Source: Azospirillum lipoferum 4B (lineage in GTDB: Bacteria; Pseudomonadota; Alphaproteobacteria; Azospirillales; Azospirillaceae). From it: a DNA stretch of 64,000 nucleotides. The position numbers and the translations under genes were made by a program. The stretch covers positions 1,872,501-1,936,500 of the forward strand of contig NC_016622.1 of the NCBI RefSeq assembly GCF_000283655.1. The letters run 5' to 3'. The notes below the pieces were generated by a model. It was not told the origin of the DNA. It saw only the letters and a list, made by a program, of their open reading frames with translations, and did no database searches. Of this stretch, positions 47,139-58,220 are shown piece after piece. The stretch's first letter is position 1. Every line of letters starts with the position of its first letter.

Positions 47139-48782
47139 ATGCATACTGTTCGCGGTGGGGTAGACGTGCGGGTCGCGGTAGGCGTCGATGGCGCCAACCT
47201 GGAACGCCATCTGACTGCCGCGGTGCAGGCGTTGGGCGGCGTGGATGTGGGAGAAGCCAGCAGCAAGACGCTGGTGCTGCTCGGGAACGATCTGTCCGGG
47301 GTCGCCGCCCTGGCGGAGGAGACAGGCCGTCGGGTGATTGCCGGCGTCGCCCTGTCGGGCGGACCAGCACGACCGGTGGGGCTGGAGGCGGTGGTCGGCG
47401 CCGCGGAGGAGCCTCAGGCACTTGCCGAAGCGGTCGCCGCGGCCATCGTCGCCGGGGGCGATTCGGGTGGCTATCTGATCGATTGGGAAGCGCCTTCGCC
47501 GGTGGAGTTCCGGGCACTGGTCGGCGCGCTGCTGGATGCGCTGGGAGCGGAACGGTGCCGGCCCGCAGCGGGCGTCGTCTCCCACCTCGCGGTGTTCGGC
47601 CGCACCGATGCCGACGGGCAGAGCTTCCGCGAGCTGTGGGCGGTCTTCGCCCCCGACAACCCGGCCGACGAGGATGAACTGGTGCGGTTGCTCGATCGCG
47701 CCGGCACCACGCCCCTGCGCGACCGTCTGTCCACAAGGTTGGGGCCGTTGGCGCACGCCAACCTTCTGCCGCCGGAGCTGCCGCTGTGTCTCGTGGTGAT
47801 CAGCCGCCGTCAGAGCGAGGAGCCGCGATGGCTGGCCGAGGCCCGGCTTGCCCACCCCGTGCGGATCCGCTTTCTCGGCCGGACCGATCTGGAACGGCGG
47901 CTTCAGGAACGGCCGGTGCTGCTGCGCCGCTTCTTTTCGCCTGCCGCGGTGGCGCTGAAGCGGCAGCTTGGCGAGCGCACCCGCGCCTTCGAGGAGGCGG
48001 AGGCCCGCCGCAAGGAAGCCCAGCGCATGCTAGAGGCGCTGAAGCGCGAACAGCGCGCGCGGGCACGCGCCGAACGCGATGCAGTCTGGCGCGAACTGTC
48101 CTGGCGCATCGCCCACAAGATCGGCAACCCCACCGCCACCATTGACCTGATCGAAGGCAATCTGCGCCCCTACGTGACCGACCCGGCGGGCGTCGAGTGC
48201 CTGGACGACCTCGCCACCTGCGTGACCCGCATCACCCAGCTTCTGCACGAGCTGCGCGACTACGCCGCTGCAACCGGTATCCAGCTCGTCATGACGCCGA
48301 CCCAGCGCCTGCACGCCATGATCGGCGATGCCACCCGGCTCTTCGCGCAGCGCGGCGGACACGCCACGGTGCGTGAAACGCCACCCAACGGTGCCGTCTT
48401 GCTCGATGAAGAGAAGATGAGGCAGGTTTTCGACGAGCTGTTCAAGAATGCCGAATACTGGGCGGCCAACAGTGGGCGCACGCCACACATAACCGTCCGC
48501 TACGAGGTTTCGATCACCGACACTGGAACGCAAGACCATTCAAGCGCTGCGCCGCATACGCTAACAGTGGTGGTGAAGGATAATGGCCCCGGCATTCGCC
48601 CTGACATGAAGGAGCGGATCTTCACCCCGTATGTGACGACGCGCAAGGAGGGCAGCGGGCATGGGCTCGCCATTGCGCGGACGATCGTGGAGAACCATGG
48701 CGGCGACATCGTCGAAGTCGGAATAGTTGGCGACGGCGCTACCTTCCGCCTGACCCTACCGTTGTTCGAGGAGATTGCTTGA
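47139..48782 (+). CDS. Cytoplasmic sensor histidine kinase
   Basis: This 547-residue kinase has no membrane segments. Residues 1-280 are an unrecognised N-terminal domain with a Rossmann-like look (DVRVAVGVDGANLERHLTAA, KTLVLLGNDLSGVAALAE). A coiled coil follows (AEARRKEAQRMLEALKREQR), then the H box RELSWRIAHKIGNPTATIDL (His at ~326). The ATP-binding domain has FDELFKNAEYWA, VKDNGPGIRPDMKERIF and GSGHGLAIARTIVENHGGDI. It overlaps the response regulator by one base. It probably senses an intracellular signal and phosphorylates the receivers that follow. Confidence 0.85.
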   Translation: MHTVRGGVDVRVAVGVDGANLERHLTAAVQALGGVDVGEASSKTLVLLGNDLSGVAALAEETGRRVIAGVALSGGPARPVGLEAVVGAAEEPQALAEAVAAAIVAGGDSGGYLIDWEAPSPVEFRALVGALLDALGAERCRPAAGVVSHLAVFGRTDADGQSFRELWAVFAPDNPADEDELVRLLDRAGTTPLRDRLSTRLGPLAHANLLPPELPLCLVVISRRQSEEPRWLAEARLAHPVRIRFLGRTDLERRLQERPVLLRRFFSPAAVALKRQLGERTRAFEEAEARRKEAQRMLEALKREQRARARAERDAVWRELSWRIAHKIGNPTATIDLIEGNLRPYVTDPAGVECLDDLATCVTRITQLLHELRDYAAATGIQLVMTPTQRLHAMIGDATRLFAQRGGHATVRETPPNGAVLLDEEKMRQVFDELFKNAEYWAANSGRTPHITVRYEVSITDTGTQDHSSAAPHTLTVVVKDNGPGIRPDMKERIFTPYVTTRKEGSGHGLAIARTIVENHGGDIVEVGIVGDGATFRLTLPLFEEIA

Positions 48783-49249
48783 TGCGCATCCTGATCGTCG
48801 ACGACGAGGGGGGTCAGGCAAGGCAAGTGGCGAATGCCCTGCGCGAAGTGCTACCAGACGCCGAGTTCGTCGTGTGCCATGACGAGGCTAGCGCGGAAGC
48901 CGCCATCGCTGCACAGTCCTTCGATGCCGCCATCCTCGATCTCCTGCTGCAAGAGGAGCCAACACTTGAGCAACAGAAGGATTTGGCCCCTCCCGATCTT
49001 GGTGCTTTCGAGGGAATCCGACTTGCTACAGCCCTTGCTAAAAAGCACCCTCGATGCAAAGCCGTTATCGTCAGTGCAAGTAAAATCATTGCAAAGGGAC
49101 TGCTAGTAAATTTACCGAAAACATTGAGCAATATTGTTGACGTTATTGACAAAAATCTTAAATCAATTCATGGGGGTTATAGCTATAGAGACTATCTAAG
49201 ATTCAGAATTGCCACGATTCAGCGTGATTTATCGGAGTCCGGAAGATGA
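48782..49249 (+). CDS. Stand-alone response regulator receiver
   Basis: This 156-residue receiver domain has the acidic pocket MRILIVDDE, the phospho-acceptor Asp53 in FDAAILDLLL and the conserved Thr/Ser-Lys region in AVIVSASKIIAKG. No output domain follows, so it must act by protein contact. An insertion (EEPTLEQQKDLAPPDLG) lies after the acceptor, longer than in CheY. Its 3' third is visibly AT-richer than its start. The stop overlaps the next gene. Confidence 0.82.
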   Translation: MRILIVDDEGGQARQVANALREVLPDAEFVVCHDEASAEAAIAAQSFDAAILDLLLQEEPTLEQQKDLAPPDLGAFEGIRLATALAKKHPRCKAVIVSASKIIAKGLLVNLPKTLSNIVDVIDKNLKSIHGGYSYRDYLRFRIATIQRDLSESGR

Positions 49250-49716
49250 TCGAAAGAATGGAATTTCCAAAGAACGCCAATGTGTTAATTGTAGACGACG
49301 AAGAAAAATTCTGCAAACACTTGCAAACAGCTCTCATTCAATGTGGAAGGAAACACAAAATTGTTATATCGTCAGAGTATTGCTTGAATTTTAAAGACGG
49401 ATGGGATAAAATAGAATCAGATTCAGAAAAATACAACGCTATAATTGTCGACAAAAATTTGGAAAAGACAGAAAATCCCAGAAGCGGATTATCTCCTATT
49501 CTTATTCTTAAAGCGGCATTTGCAAATAGTTCAATAAAATGCTTCTATATCTCTAGTGAGCTTGGTTTCGCAGGGAATGGCCAAATTCAGCACCCTGCCG
49601 ATTATACTGCATGGTTGTTAAAGAAACTTCTTAGGATAAATGTAAATTTTTGGAAAATGCAAAAAGACCGAGAACTTGTAGAAGATATAGTTTCAGAATT
49701 GTCGAGAGATGAATAA
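49246..49716 (+). CDS. Second receiver-like protein, AT-rich
   Basis: This 156-residue protein has a receiver core (NVLIVDDEEKFCKHLQTALI, and Asp69 in NAIIVDKNLEKTENPRSGLS) and a C-terminal helix (LLRINVNFWKMQKDRELVED). Its codon use is strikingly AT-rich compared with all neighbours (many AAA, ATA, AAT codons), so it was probably acquired separately. The Lys expected near residue 110 is not obvious (CFYISSELGFAGN). It may be a divergent receiver or an adaptor. Confidence 0.7.
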   Translation: MIERMEFPKNANVLIVDDEEKFCKHLQTALIQCGRKHKIVISSEYCLNFKDGWDKIESDSEKYNAIIVDKNLEKTENPRSGLSPILILKAAFANSSIKCFYISSELGFAGNGQIQHPADYTAWLLKKLLRINVNFWKMQKDRELVEDIVSELSRDE

Positions 49717-50737
49717 ATTGCCACATCCAAATGAAAATCTCGAGAAATGGCAGAAAATTCATCTGCTCCCATTGACCTTCCCCGACATCCGCCGAGAAGC
49801 GGGCAAGCTGACCAGCGAAAGCCTGTTCCTTCGTGAGGGTGGCCGTGAGGTAGATCGCATCATGGCAGCCATCCAGGGAAGCGCGCGGACGATGGCGATC
49901 TTCCCCCCAGGACAGGGCACCTCGACCATCCTGGGGGAGGTGATCCGCCGCGCGCGTACGTCGTCGGTTCGAGTTCAGGGGTTGTTCGTTGTGCTTGATC
50001 CGGTTGCCTGTTGCGACGCGGACGATTTCCGGGAGGAGATGGAAAGGCGCATCCGGGAGGCGATCTTCGAGCAACTTCTGATGGGGTACTGGGACGAGGC
50101 ATTCTACGGAACCCGCCGGCAGAAGCTGTTCCAACTCTTCAACGCGCCTAACGAGACGCCGCTGATCGACCTTCGCTACCAATTGCAGCAGAGCGACCTT
50201 ACCGCAGTACAAGCGGGACGGGTTAAACTGACGGCGATCTCGGATAGCTATGCAAATCGGTTGGCCGAACTCTACGCCACGCTCTACACCCAGATCGGGT
50301 TGTCGACGACGCTGATCATGGATTTCCCATACCGGGCAGACGAAGATGTCGTCTCCACCGCATTCCGCGAAGTGAAATGGTTTGACGAGAATGACAAAGG
50401 GGATGGTTTCCCGGTCGCTGCCTTCTCCGAAGCCTATTTCCTGACGAGAGAGCAGGCCGATATCGCCTATACCGTCTGGCAGCGCGACTATAATACGGTG
50501 GAGTTCCCGCCATACAACGAGGCCGAGGTCTTCGCAATCCTGGCCGCCCATTTCCGGCCGAAATCGGGCGGGCGGGAGGTTCCCCTCGGTGCCGTCTTCT
50601 CCCAGGACTTCGTCAAACGCGCATGGGCTGAAGGACGCCCTCTGGAAGAAATGATCGAGGCTATCCGCAAGGACATGCTGCACGCCTTGGACATCGATCC
50701 GGGGCGCATCCAGTACATGCTTGTACCACGCGATTGA
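49709..50737 (+). CDS. NTPase-like protein with degenerate P-loop
   Basis: This 342-residue protein resembles P-loop ATPases of the AAA/STAND kind, but the P-loop reads MAIFPPGQGTSTILGEVIRR, without the Lys of GKT. A strand-plus-Asp segment follows (RVQGLFVVLDPVACCDADDF) and later TTLIMDFPYRADEDVVSTAF, in the place of a Walker B. The C-terminus is helical. It may be an inactive partner of the intact ATPase downstream. Its start overlaps the receiver gene by eight bases and its first 40 bases are AT-rich. Confidence 0.55.
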   Translation: MNKLPHPNENLEKWQKIHLLPLTFPDIRREAGKLTSESLFLREGGREVDRIMAAIQGSARTMAIFPPGQGTSTILGEVIRRARTSSVRVQGLFVVLDPVACCDADDFREEMERRIREAIFEQLLMGYWDEAFYGTRRQKLFQLFNAPNETPLIDLRYQLQQSDLTAVQAGRVKLTAISDSYANRLAELYATLYTQIGLSTTLIMDFPYRADEDVVSTAFREVKWFDENDKGDGFPVAAFSEAYFLTREQADIAYTVWQRDYNTVEFPPYNEAEVFAILAAHFRPKSGGREVPLGAVFSQDFVKRAWAEGRPLEEMIEAIRKDMLHALDIDPGRIQYMLVPRD

Positions 50738-50753
50738 TTCGGGGAGCTGGACG

Positions 50754-51833
50754 ATGGGGTTCACCTGCAAAGATGTGATCGATCAGGCGGAAATCCTGTT
50801 CGCCCACACCGCCGCCTACAACCTGCCGGCGGCCTTCGCCAACCGGTTCGACTCACGCAGCCAGCTCAAGCAGTCGCTGCAACAGTCCATCGAAAACAAG
50901 CAGATCGCGCTGATTGCCGACATGCTGGGTACCGGAAAGACCTTCCTGGTCGAGATGGTCATCTCTGAAATGACGGAGATGAAGGAAACCCAGCTTCTCC
51001 TGTGCGGGCGGAACAAGACCGAAGCGATGCTTGCATCGGCGCGCAGCGGCGGTGCGGTGTTCGTCGATGAATGGGACATCAAGGCCAACCCGAAGGCTTT
51101 CGAGAAGGGGCTGATCTGGCTGGAGGAGTACTTCAACGCCGAAAGCCACCCGGCTGTCCTGATCGGCGACTACACCCTGCGCTCGCCCTGGGTGAGAAAG
51201 CGGCTGGAGGCGCTGGGAGTGGTGAGCGACATCCCCATGGAGCCGTTGAGCCAGCCCTTCTTCGAACTGGCCATGCGCCAGCGCCTGTGGTTCGCCTTCA
51301 AGGCGCGGTACGGTGCCGACTCCTCTTACGAGACGGTATCGAAGGAGGACGCGGCCTTCATCGACCGCGACGTTCTCGACTGCGTGGTGCCGCCATGGCA
51401 GGCCACCAACGCCACGTTCCGGGAGGTGTTCCGCACCCTGACCGAACTCGGCCATCACATCCCGGTGACCGATGCCCCGGCCCGGATCGGACCGGACGAA
51501 GCCATCAGGTGGCTGGCCGGGCAGGCAGGAAAGAAGCTGACTGACACGCAGCAGGGCTGCCTGGATGCCTTGGTCGCGCATCTACGTCCCCGGTTCCGCG
51601 AGGGCGACCGCCAGATCGCGCCGTGGTCGCTCGACGATCTTGCCGCCATCGTCGGCGGTCGGCCCGACGACGCCTTCATGGCCGATGTGGTGGAACCGCT
51701 CGCCCGCATCGGCATCATCTCTTCCATCGGCACGCCCGAGGTGCGCGACGACGGCAGCTACATCCGCCGTCCTCCGCCCTACCTGCCCGGCATCTTCACC
51801 CGCATGCAGGCGATGTTCGGAGACCGGTCATGA
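50754..51833 (+). CDS. AAA-type ATPase
   Basis: This 359-residue protein has an intact Walker A (ALIADMLGTGKTFLVEMVIS, residues ~53-72) and Walker B (SGGAVFVDEWDIKA). Then come a sensor-like strand (HPAVLIGDYTLRSPWVRKRL) and a helical C-terminal half that ends in a winged-helix-like part (LDDLAAIVGGRPDDAFMADV, VEPLARIGIISSIG). The ATG has GGGGAG ten bases upstream. It probably forms a complex with the preceding degenerate ATPase and the following proteins. Confidence 0.65.
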   Translation: MGFTCKDVIDQAEILFAHTAAYNLPAAFANRFDSRSQLKQSLQQSIENKQIALIADMLGTGKTFLVEMVISEMTEMKETQLLLCGRNKTEAMLASARSGGAVFVDEWDIKANPKAFEKGLIWLEEYFNAESHPAVLIGDYTLRSPWVRKRLEALGVVSDIPMEPLSQPFFELAMRQRLWFAFKARYGADSSYETVSKEDAAFIDRDVLDCVVPPWQATNATFREVFRTLTELGHHIPVTDAPARIGPDEAIRWLAGQAGKKLTDTQQGCLDALVAHLRPRFREGDRQIAPWSLDDLAAIVGGRPDDAFMADVVEPLARIGIISSIGTPEVRDDGSYIRRPPPYLPGIFTRMQAMFGDRS

Positions 51834-53443
51834 CCACGTTGCGCCCGGTGGACGTTTTGGTCGCCGCCGCCGCCCTGTTCGGTGGCCGCACCCTGGACGA
51901 CATCGACTTCAAGATCCGCGCCTTCGACGTTCTGTCGCGGCTGGCACCGCGCGAGGGAGAGGACGGGTTCGACCGTTTCGACCTGTTGGCAGCGGTCGAG
52001 GATTTCGCCGGTGCCCGGCCGGACGCGGAGATTCTGCGTTTAGTTCGCGACCTCCAGATGTTCGAGAGGCGGGACGACGGCACCTTCCGCCGCCGGGACC
52101 GCATCTTTCTCGCGGATCTGGTGGAGGCGGGAGCAGGCGATTCCAACCGGCATACGACTCCGTCCCTGCTGATCGACGTTCAAGAGCAATTGGGCGGCCG
52201 GGTTTCGCCAGGTGTCGTGGCGGCAATGGCGACTTTGCGGCAGGCTTGGTCGAACGTTCTGGATGTCGAGCGGGCAACCGAAAGGAGCGGCCTGCCTTGT
52301 CCGCCTCCATTCTGGCGGGTCGACGCCGATGGTGGTCTTGCCCTGTTCAGCGCTTATCCGTCGTCGACTGCTGCCGCCGACCAGTTCTCTTTGTTCGCGG
52401 AGGCACCCCTGCTGGTGCCAACTCTCAACTGCCCGGCATGGCGCGAAGGGCTGGCGACGGCCGAAGCGCTGCTCGAACGCTGCCTTCAATACATTGTGCC
52501 CGATGGTCACCGCCACGGCTACTCCGGCGCCCTGTGCGTACCCGACGATGATGATTATCCGGGCGGTACTCTGCCCACGGTTCCGACTAACGCACTCTTC
52601 GTCATCGCGCTGCGTCTTTCTGCTACGGCCCGCATTGTCGGTGGCCTGGAACCGAACGTGATGCTTTCCGCCGCGGTGCCCGGCTGCGTCCGCTTCCTGC
52701 TGACGATGCAGCTGGAGAGCGGGGCATGGAGCATTCACCGCTACATCCCAGGGGCATTCTCTGGCCTTGACTACCGTTTCTTGCCCGATCCCTATTTCAC
52801 TGCGATCACCGTCACGGCGCTGAAGATTGCCCAACCGGTGCTGGACAACGACCTGAAGGCCGCCAGTCACGACGCGCTCCACCGCTGCGCCGGTTTCATC
52901 CTCGCCGAAGCCAGGGACGAGGGCGAGGACGGGCTCGCCTGGCATGACCGGTTCGAGGAAACCGGGCAGCTCAGCGTCTACGCGACGCTCCAGGCGGCGA
53001 TGAGCCTGCTGAAGATCGGGAATGTGGTGGGCGACGACGGAGCGTTGCGCGACGCCGCTTTTCGCGGGTTGGCCTGGGCCGAACGGCACTGGCGGGTCGG
53101 GCGCGAGGGCAAGCAGAACATCGATCAGGTCAAGCTGCGCGCCCCCACCGCCACCGGGCCGGCCCAGATCAACATGACCTGGGAACAGCCGGGCCACGCC
53201 AAGGCGGTGTCCGCCTTCATCGAGGCATTCCTCGATTTCGGCTATACGCCCGCCCCGGCGACCTGGAGCCGGATCGAGGAGGCGGTCGCCGTCCTGCTGG
53301 GTGAGGCGCGCGACGGCTTCTGGACCGATTTCTACATGCCCGACAAGCGTCAGTCGTCCAACACCGCAACCTGCGCCATGACGCTGGCGCGCTACATCGC
53401 CGCGGTCGGGCGCCTGGCCGGCTTTTCGGCCGCCGCCGGCTGA
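51830..53443 (+). CDS. Alpha-alpha toroid protein (terpenoid cyclase/prenyltransferase-like)
   Basis: This 537-residue protein has a helical N-terminal part (residues ~1-200) and a C-terminal region with repeated inner and outer helices of an alpha-alpha barrel: LPTVPTNALFVIALRLSATA, FLLTMQLESGAWSIHRYIPG, YRFLPDPYFTAITVTALKIA, QLSVYATLQAAMSLLKIGN and NTATCAMTLARYIAAVGRLA. This looks like the toroid fold of terpenoid cyclases and protein prenyltransferases. I do not see the DXDD acid motif or metal-binding residues, so it is probably a binding or scaffold toroid. Confidence 0.6.
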   Translation: MTTLRPVDVLVAAAALFGGRTLDDIDFKIRAFDVLSRLAPREGEDGFDRFDLLAAVEDFAGARPDAEILRLVRDLQMFERRDDGTFRRRDRIFLADLVEAGAGDSNRHTTPSLLIDVQEQLGGRVSPGVVAAMATLRQAWSNVLDVERATERSGLPCPPPFWRVDADGGLALFSAYPSSTAAADQFSLFAEAPLLVPTLNCPAWREGLATAEALLERCLQYIVPDGHRHGYSGALCVPDDDDYPGGTLPTVPTNALFVIALRLSATARIVGGLEPNVMLSAAVPGCVRFLLTMQLESGAWSIHRYIPGAFSGLDYRFLPDPYFTAITVTALKIAQPVLDNDLKAASHDALHRCAGFILAEARDEGEDGLAWHDRFEETGQLSVYATLQAAMSLLKIGNVVGDDGALRDAAFRGLAWAERHWRVGREGKQNIDQVKLRAPTATGPAQINMTWEQPGHAKAVSAFIEAFLDFGYTPAPATWSRIEEAVAVLLGEARDGFWTDFYMPDKRQSSNTATCAMTLARYIAAVGRLAGFSAAAG

Positions 53444-54765
53444 TGGTGGAAACGGACCAAAATGCCATGGGCGGCGAGCGGGTCATCGCCATCGCCAATT
53501 TCGGCGAGCTGTTCGAGGATCCCGATGCGCCCGCATCCGTACTGGGCGAGGCGGACGGCGTTCCGCTCGGCCATGCCGCCGGGCACAAGGCCGGGTGGTG
53601 GCCGGAGGAGGACGGCTTTCTCCTGATCGCACCCACCTCGCTCGACCTGCCGCCGGTACCGGCGGGTATCCGGAAGGAACCCGCTGAGCGGCTGGTGGTC
53701 CCGGATGCCGACGGTCGGACGGCGGCGCGGCTGTTGGAAGATGCGCGATTGTGGAGCCGCGTACGCCGTTTCGTACAGGAGGCCAGACGGGTCCGACTGC
53801 TCGCGACCGTCAACAGCGCCGGCCTGCGCCGGATGGCCGACCGGCTCGCCACCGCGGCGGGCTTGGAGGTCGTGGGCGTGCCGGATTGCCCGCCGGGGCT
53901 GGTCCGCTATTGGAACACCAAGATCGGCGGGCGTGACCTGCTGCGCGGAGTGCCGGCGGCGGCTGCGTTGGTCCCCGATGCGGTGGTGTGCCATACCCCG
54001 CTCCATGCGGAGGCGATGCTGGCGGGTCACCCGGCGTCCGAGCGGTACGTGCTCAAAGCCAACATGGGGGCCGGCGGATCGGGGATCCTCTGGGTCACCG
54101 GCGGGGAAACCGGGCTGGCCGCCCGGCTGACTCGACCGGACCATACCACCGGCGCCGGCAAGAACGGCCTCTGGCCGTTGCCGCTGGACGAGCCGCTTCT
54201 GCTGGAGGTCGGCATCGGCGACCCGCGGCGCAACCGTTCGCTGACTGCGGACTTTACCGTGATGCCCGGCGGCACGGTGGCGTTCGAGGGAGCCGCCTTG
54301 CAGGTGCTTGACGACTTCACCCGCTACCGTGGGATCGCATGGTCTCCGGGTGCGGTGGCGCCTGCGGTGCTGGCGTCCGTCGCGTCGGTCGGAACCGCCG
54401 TCGGCCGCGCCATGGCCCGCCGCGGCTTCTCCGGCCCGTTCAATCTGGACTTCATCCTGCCGCCGGAAGGCAGGCTGGCCCTGGCGGAGATCAACGTTCG
54501 CCGCTCCGCTCCGCTGGACCAGCACCTGGCCATGAGGCGGCTGTTCGGACCCGACTGGCCGGACCGGGTGGCGATGCGGTCCTGGGAATGCCTTGCAGGA
54601 GCCGACCCGACTACGGTTGCCGCAGCCGGACTCGCCTTCGACGGCCGCGCCGGCGTGTTGCTGCTGGGGCCGCGGTATGGAAATGGCAGCGCCACAATGG
54701 CGGTCGCGCCCGACGCGGCAGGCCTGGACCGGCTGGTGGCAAGCTGCCATGACCTCAAGCCCTGA
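53443..54765 (+). CDS. ATP-grasp family ligase-like protein
   Basis: This 440-residue protein has an N-terminal pre-ATP-grasp-like region and a central ATP-grasp core: ASERYVLKANMGAGGSGILW (nucleotide-binding Lys and Gly-rich loop, ~residue 200-220), and LALAEINVRRSAPLDQHLAM (Glu-x-Asn for metal, ~350). FSGPFNLDFILPPEG precedes the latter. Such enzymes join a carboxylate to an amine or thiol using ATP. The substrate cannot be told from sequence. It overlaps the radical SAM gene by 17 bases. Confidence 0.7.
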   Translation: MVETDQNAMGGERVIAIANFGELFEDPDAPASVLGEADGVPLGHAAGHKAGWWPEEDGFLLIAPTSLDLPPVPAGIRKEPAERLVVPDADGRTAARLLEDARLWSRVRRFVQEARRVRLLATVNSAGLRRMADRLATAAGLEVVGVPDCPPGLVRYWNTKIGGRDLLRGVPAAAALVPDAVVCHTPLHAEAMLAGHPASERYVLKANMGAGGSGILWVTGGETGLAARLTRPDHTTGAGKNGLWPLPLDEPLLLEVGIGDPRRNRSLTADFTVMPGGTVAFEGAALQVLDDFTRYRGIAWSPGAVAPAVLASVASVGTAVGRAMARRGFSGPFNLDFILPPEGRLALAEINVRRSAPLDQHLAMRRLFGPDWPDRVAMRSWECLAGADPTTVAAAGLAFDGRAGVLLLGPRYGNGSATMAVAPDAAGLDRLVASCHDLKP

Positions 54766-55899
54766 CTCTCAGCCCGACGTCGCGGCGCTGGCGCGGCGGA
54801 TGGTCCGACTGATGCGGCGCTTCCGCCAGGATCATCCGTTGTCCGCCAAGCATTGGCCGGCCGGCATCTACATGCTGCCGATCCGTCTCGACGGACGCCC
54901 GGCGGCCAAGACCCTGGTCTGGTACGAAACCGAGGGGTGCCAATGGTCGATCAAGAGCGGCTGCACCATGTGCAACTTCGGCCAGGCGGCGACCCGCCCC
55001 AGCGATGACGATGTGGTGCGCTCCTTCAAGGAGCAGATCGATCGCCTGGATCCCGGAACGCGCTACCTGCATCTGGGACCCGGCGGGTCGTTCCTCGACT
55101 GGCATGAACTGAATCCCGACGCCCGGCGGACCATCTACGGCGAACTTCACCGCCTGCGCTTTCTGGAGGGGGTGGGGATCGAATGCCGGGCGGAGCTGGT
55201 GACGCCGGAGTATATCGCCGAGGCGCTGGCGTGGCTGCCCTCCACCGTGCGGGAGTTCACAACCGGCATCGGGCTTGAGAGTGCCGACGACCTCGTCCGG
55301 CTGGTCGCGGTGAACAAGAAGGTGCCACGCAAGCGGCTGGAGCGGGCGTTCGAGATCATCCGCGGCAGCAGCGACCCCACGCGGCGGATCGTCTTCGATC
55401 TGTATGTCCTGCTGAAACCGCCGTTCCTCAGCGAACGGGAGGCGATCGACGACGCGGTGCGGTCCATCGACTGGGCGTTCGACCGGGGTGCCGACACCGT
55501 CTCGGTGTTCCTGTCCTCGATCAAGGAGAACACCCTCTGCGACTTCCTCCACCGGCAGGACGGGTTCGTCCGTCCGCTGCGGTATGCGACGGCCTATTAC
55601 CACAGTGCGTTCGAGGTGCTGCGGATGCTGGCGCCGTCGCGCGCGGCGCGGACCCTGTTCATGGGGATCACCTCCGGCATCCCGGCGCATGGCCGGCCGC
55701 GATCCTGCCCGCTGTGTGACCACATCCTGTCCGGCGCGCTGGTCGCCCACAACTTCTCCCGCGATCCGGCCCTCTTGGATGTGGCGGCAGCCGTCCGCTG
55801 TGACTGCCGCGACAAATGGCTGGCGGAACTCGCCGAGGAACATCCACCCCTGAGCACCCGCCTGCCGCGGGATCTTGACCTAGTCGAAAAGGCTTTGAC

Positions 55900-57489
<1,590 letters not shown>

Positions 57490-57514
57490 CGCCCCCGATA
57501 GCGCCGCCTGCCGT

Positions 57515-58159
57515 CTACGCCACCACGCGCAGGCGGTAGGCGCCGAGGCCGAAGGTGGTGCGGGCGCCGGCGTGGACGACGGCGCCCAGGGCGAGCAGGG
57601 GCAGCAGCGGTCCCAGCGGGCCTTCCAGGAAGACGGTTCCGGCTTCGCCCTCCATCGGCAGCCAGCGGTCCTGCTTGGCGGAGCCGCGCCGCCATGCCAT
57701 CGGCCACAGGCCGGCGGCGTCCACCCGCACCGCGTCGGCGGCGGCCAGCAGGGCGCGGCGGTCGCAGTCCACGTCGGTGTCCAGCCAGCGGGCCAGGCCG
57801 AAGACCCGGTTCAGCAGAGCCCCGGCGAAGCCGGCCAGCCCGTGGCGCAGATCGGCACCGCCGCGCGGACAGACCGGGGTGACGAACTCCAGCGCCACCG
57901 CCTCCGCCGCCGGGGGCACCGGCACGCCCTCGACCGTCTCCAGGCGGCGATCCAGCAGGCGGGGAGCGGCCGGGCCGGGGGACGCGCCGCCGGGGCGATG
58001 GGCGGCCAGCGCGCGCCAGGCGGTCACCACCTCCACCGCCCGTCCCCCGGCGGAAACCGTGCCGCGGCCCGGCGCGCCGACCCCGGCGGAAAGGCCGTTG
58101 CGCACCGCCGCCGCCAGCGCCGCCGCCGCCGGTGCCCAGTCGTCGGCGAAACCGAAACA
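57515..58159 (-). pseudogene. cas6: Truncated Cas6-like endoribonuclease (3' part)
   Basis: The 215-codon fragment carries the C-terminal half of a Cas6/RAMP protein. EFVTPVCPRGGADLRHGLAG, DAVRVDAAGLWPMAWRRGSA and WLPMEGEAGTVFLEGPLGPL lead to the glycine-rich loop VVHAGARTTFGLGAYRLRVV, the hallmark GxxTxFGxGxYR-like motif. The 5' end is cut by the IS3-family element. The type I-G system here has its own Cas6 inside Csb2, so this is the relic of a second CRISPR-Cas system, probably type III or another type I. No other genes of that system are in the window. Confidence 0.65.
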
Positions 58160-58220
58160 TGAAGTGGTCCCCGTTTCCCGGACAGTTTGGCGGCTGGAAT
58201 AAGCTTGGTTTAGGTTCGTG

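Noticed and set aside
57490-58160. Plus-strand open frames across the cas6 fragment
   Set aside because: They lack any motif, while the minus-strand frame has the characteristic Cas6 C-terminal glycine-rich loop.
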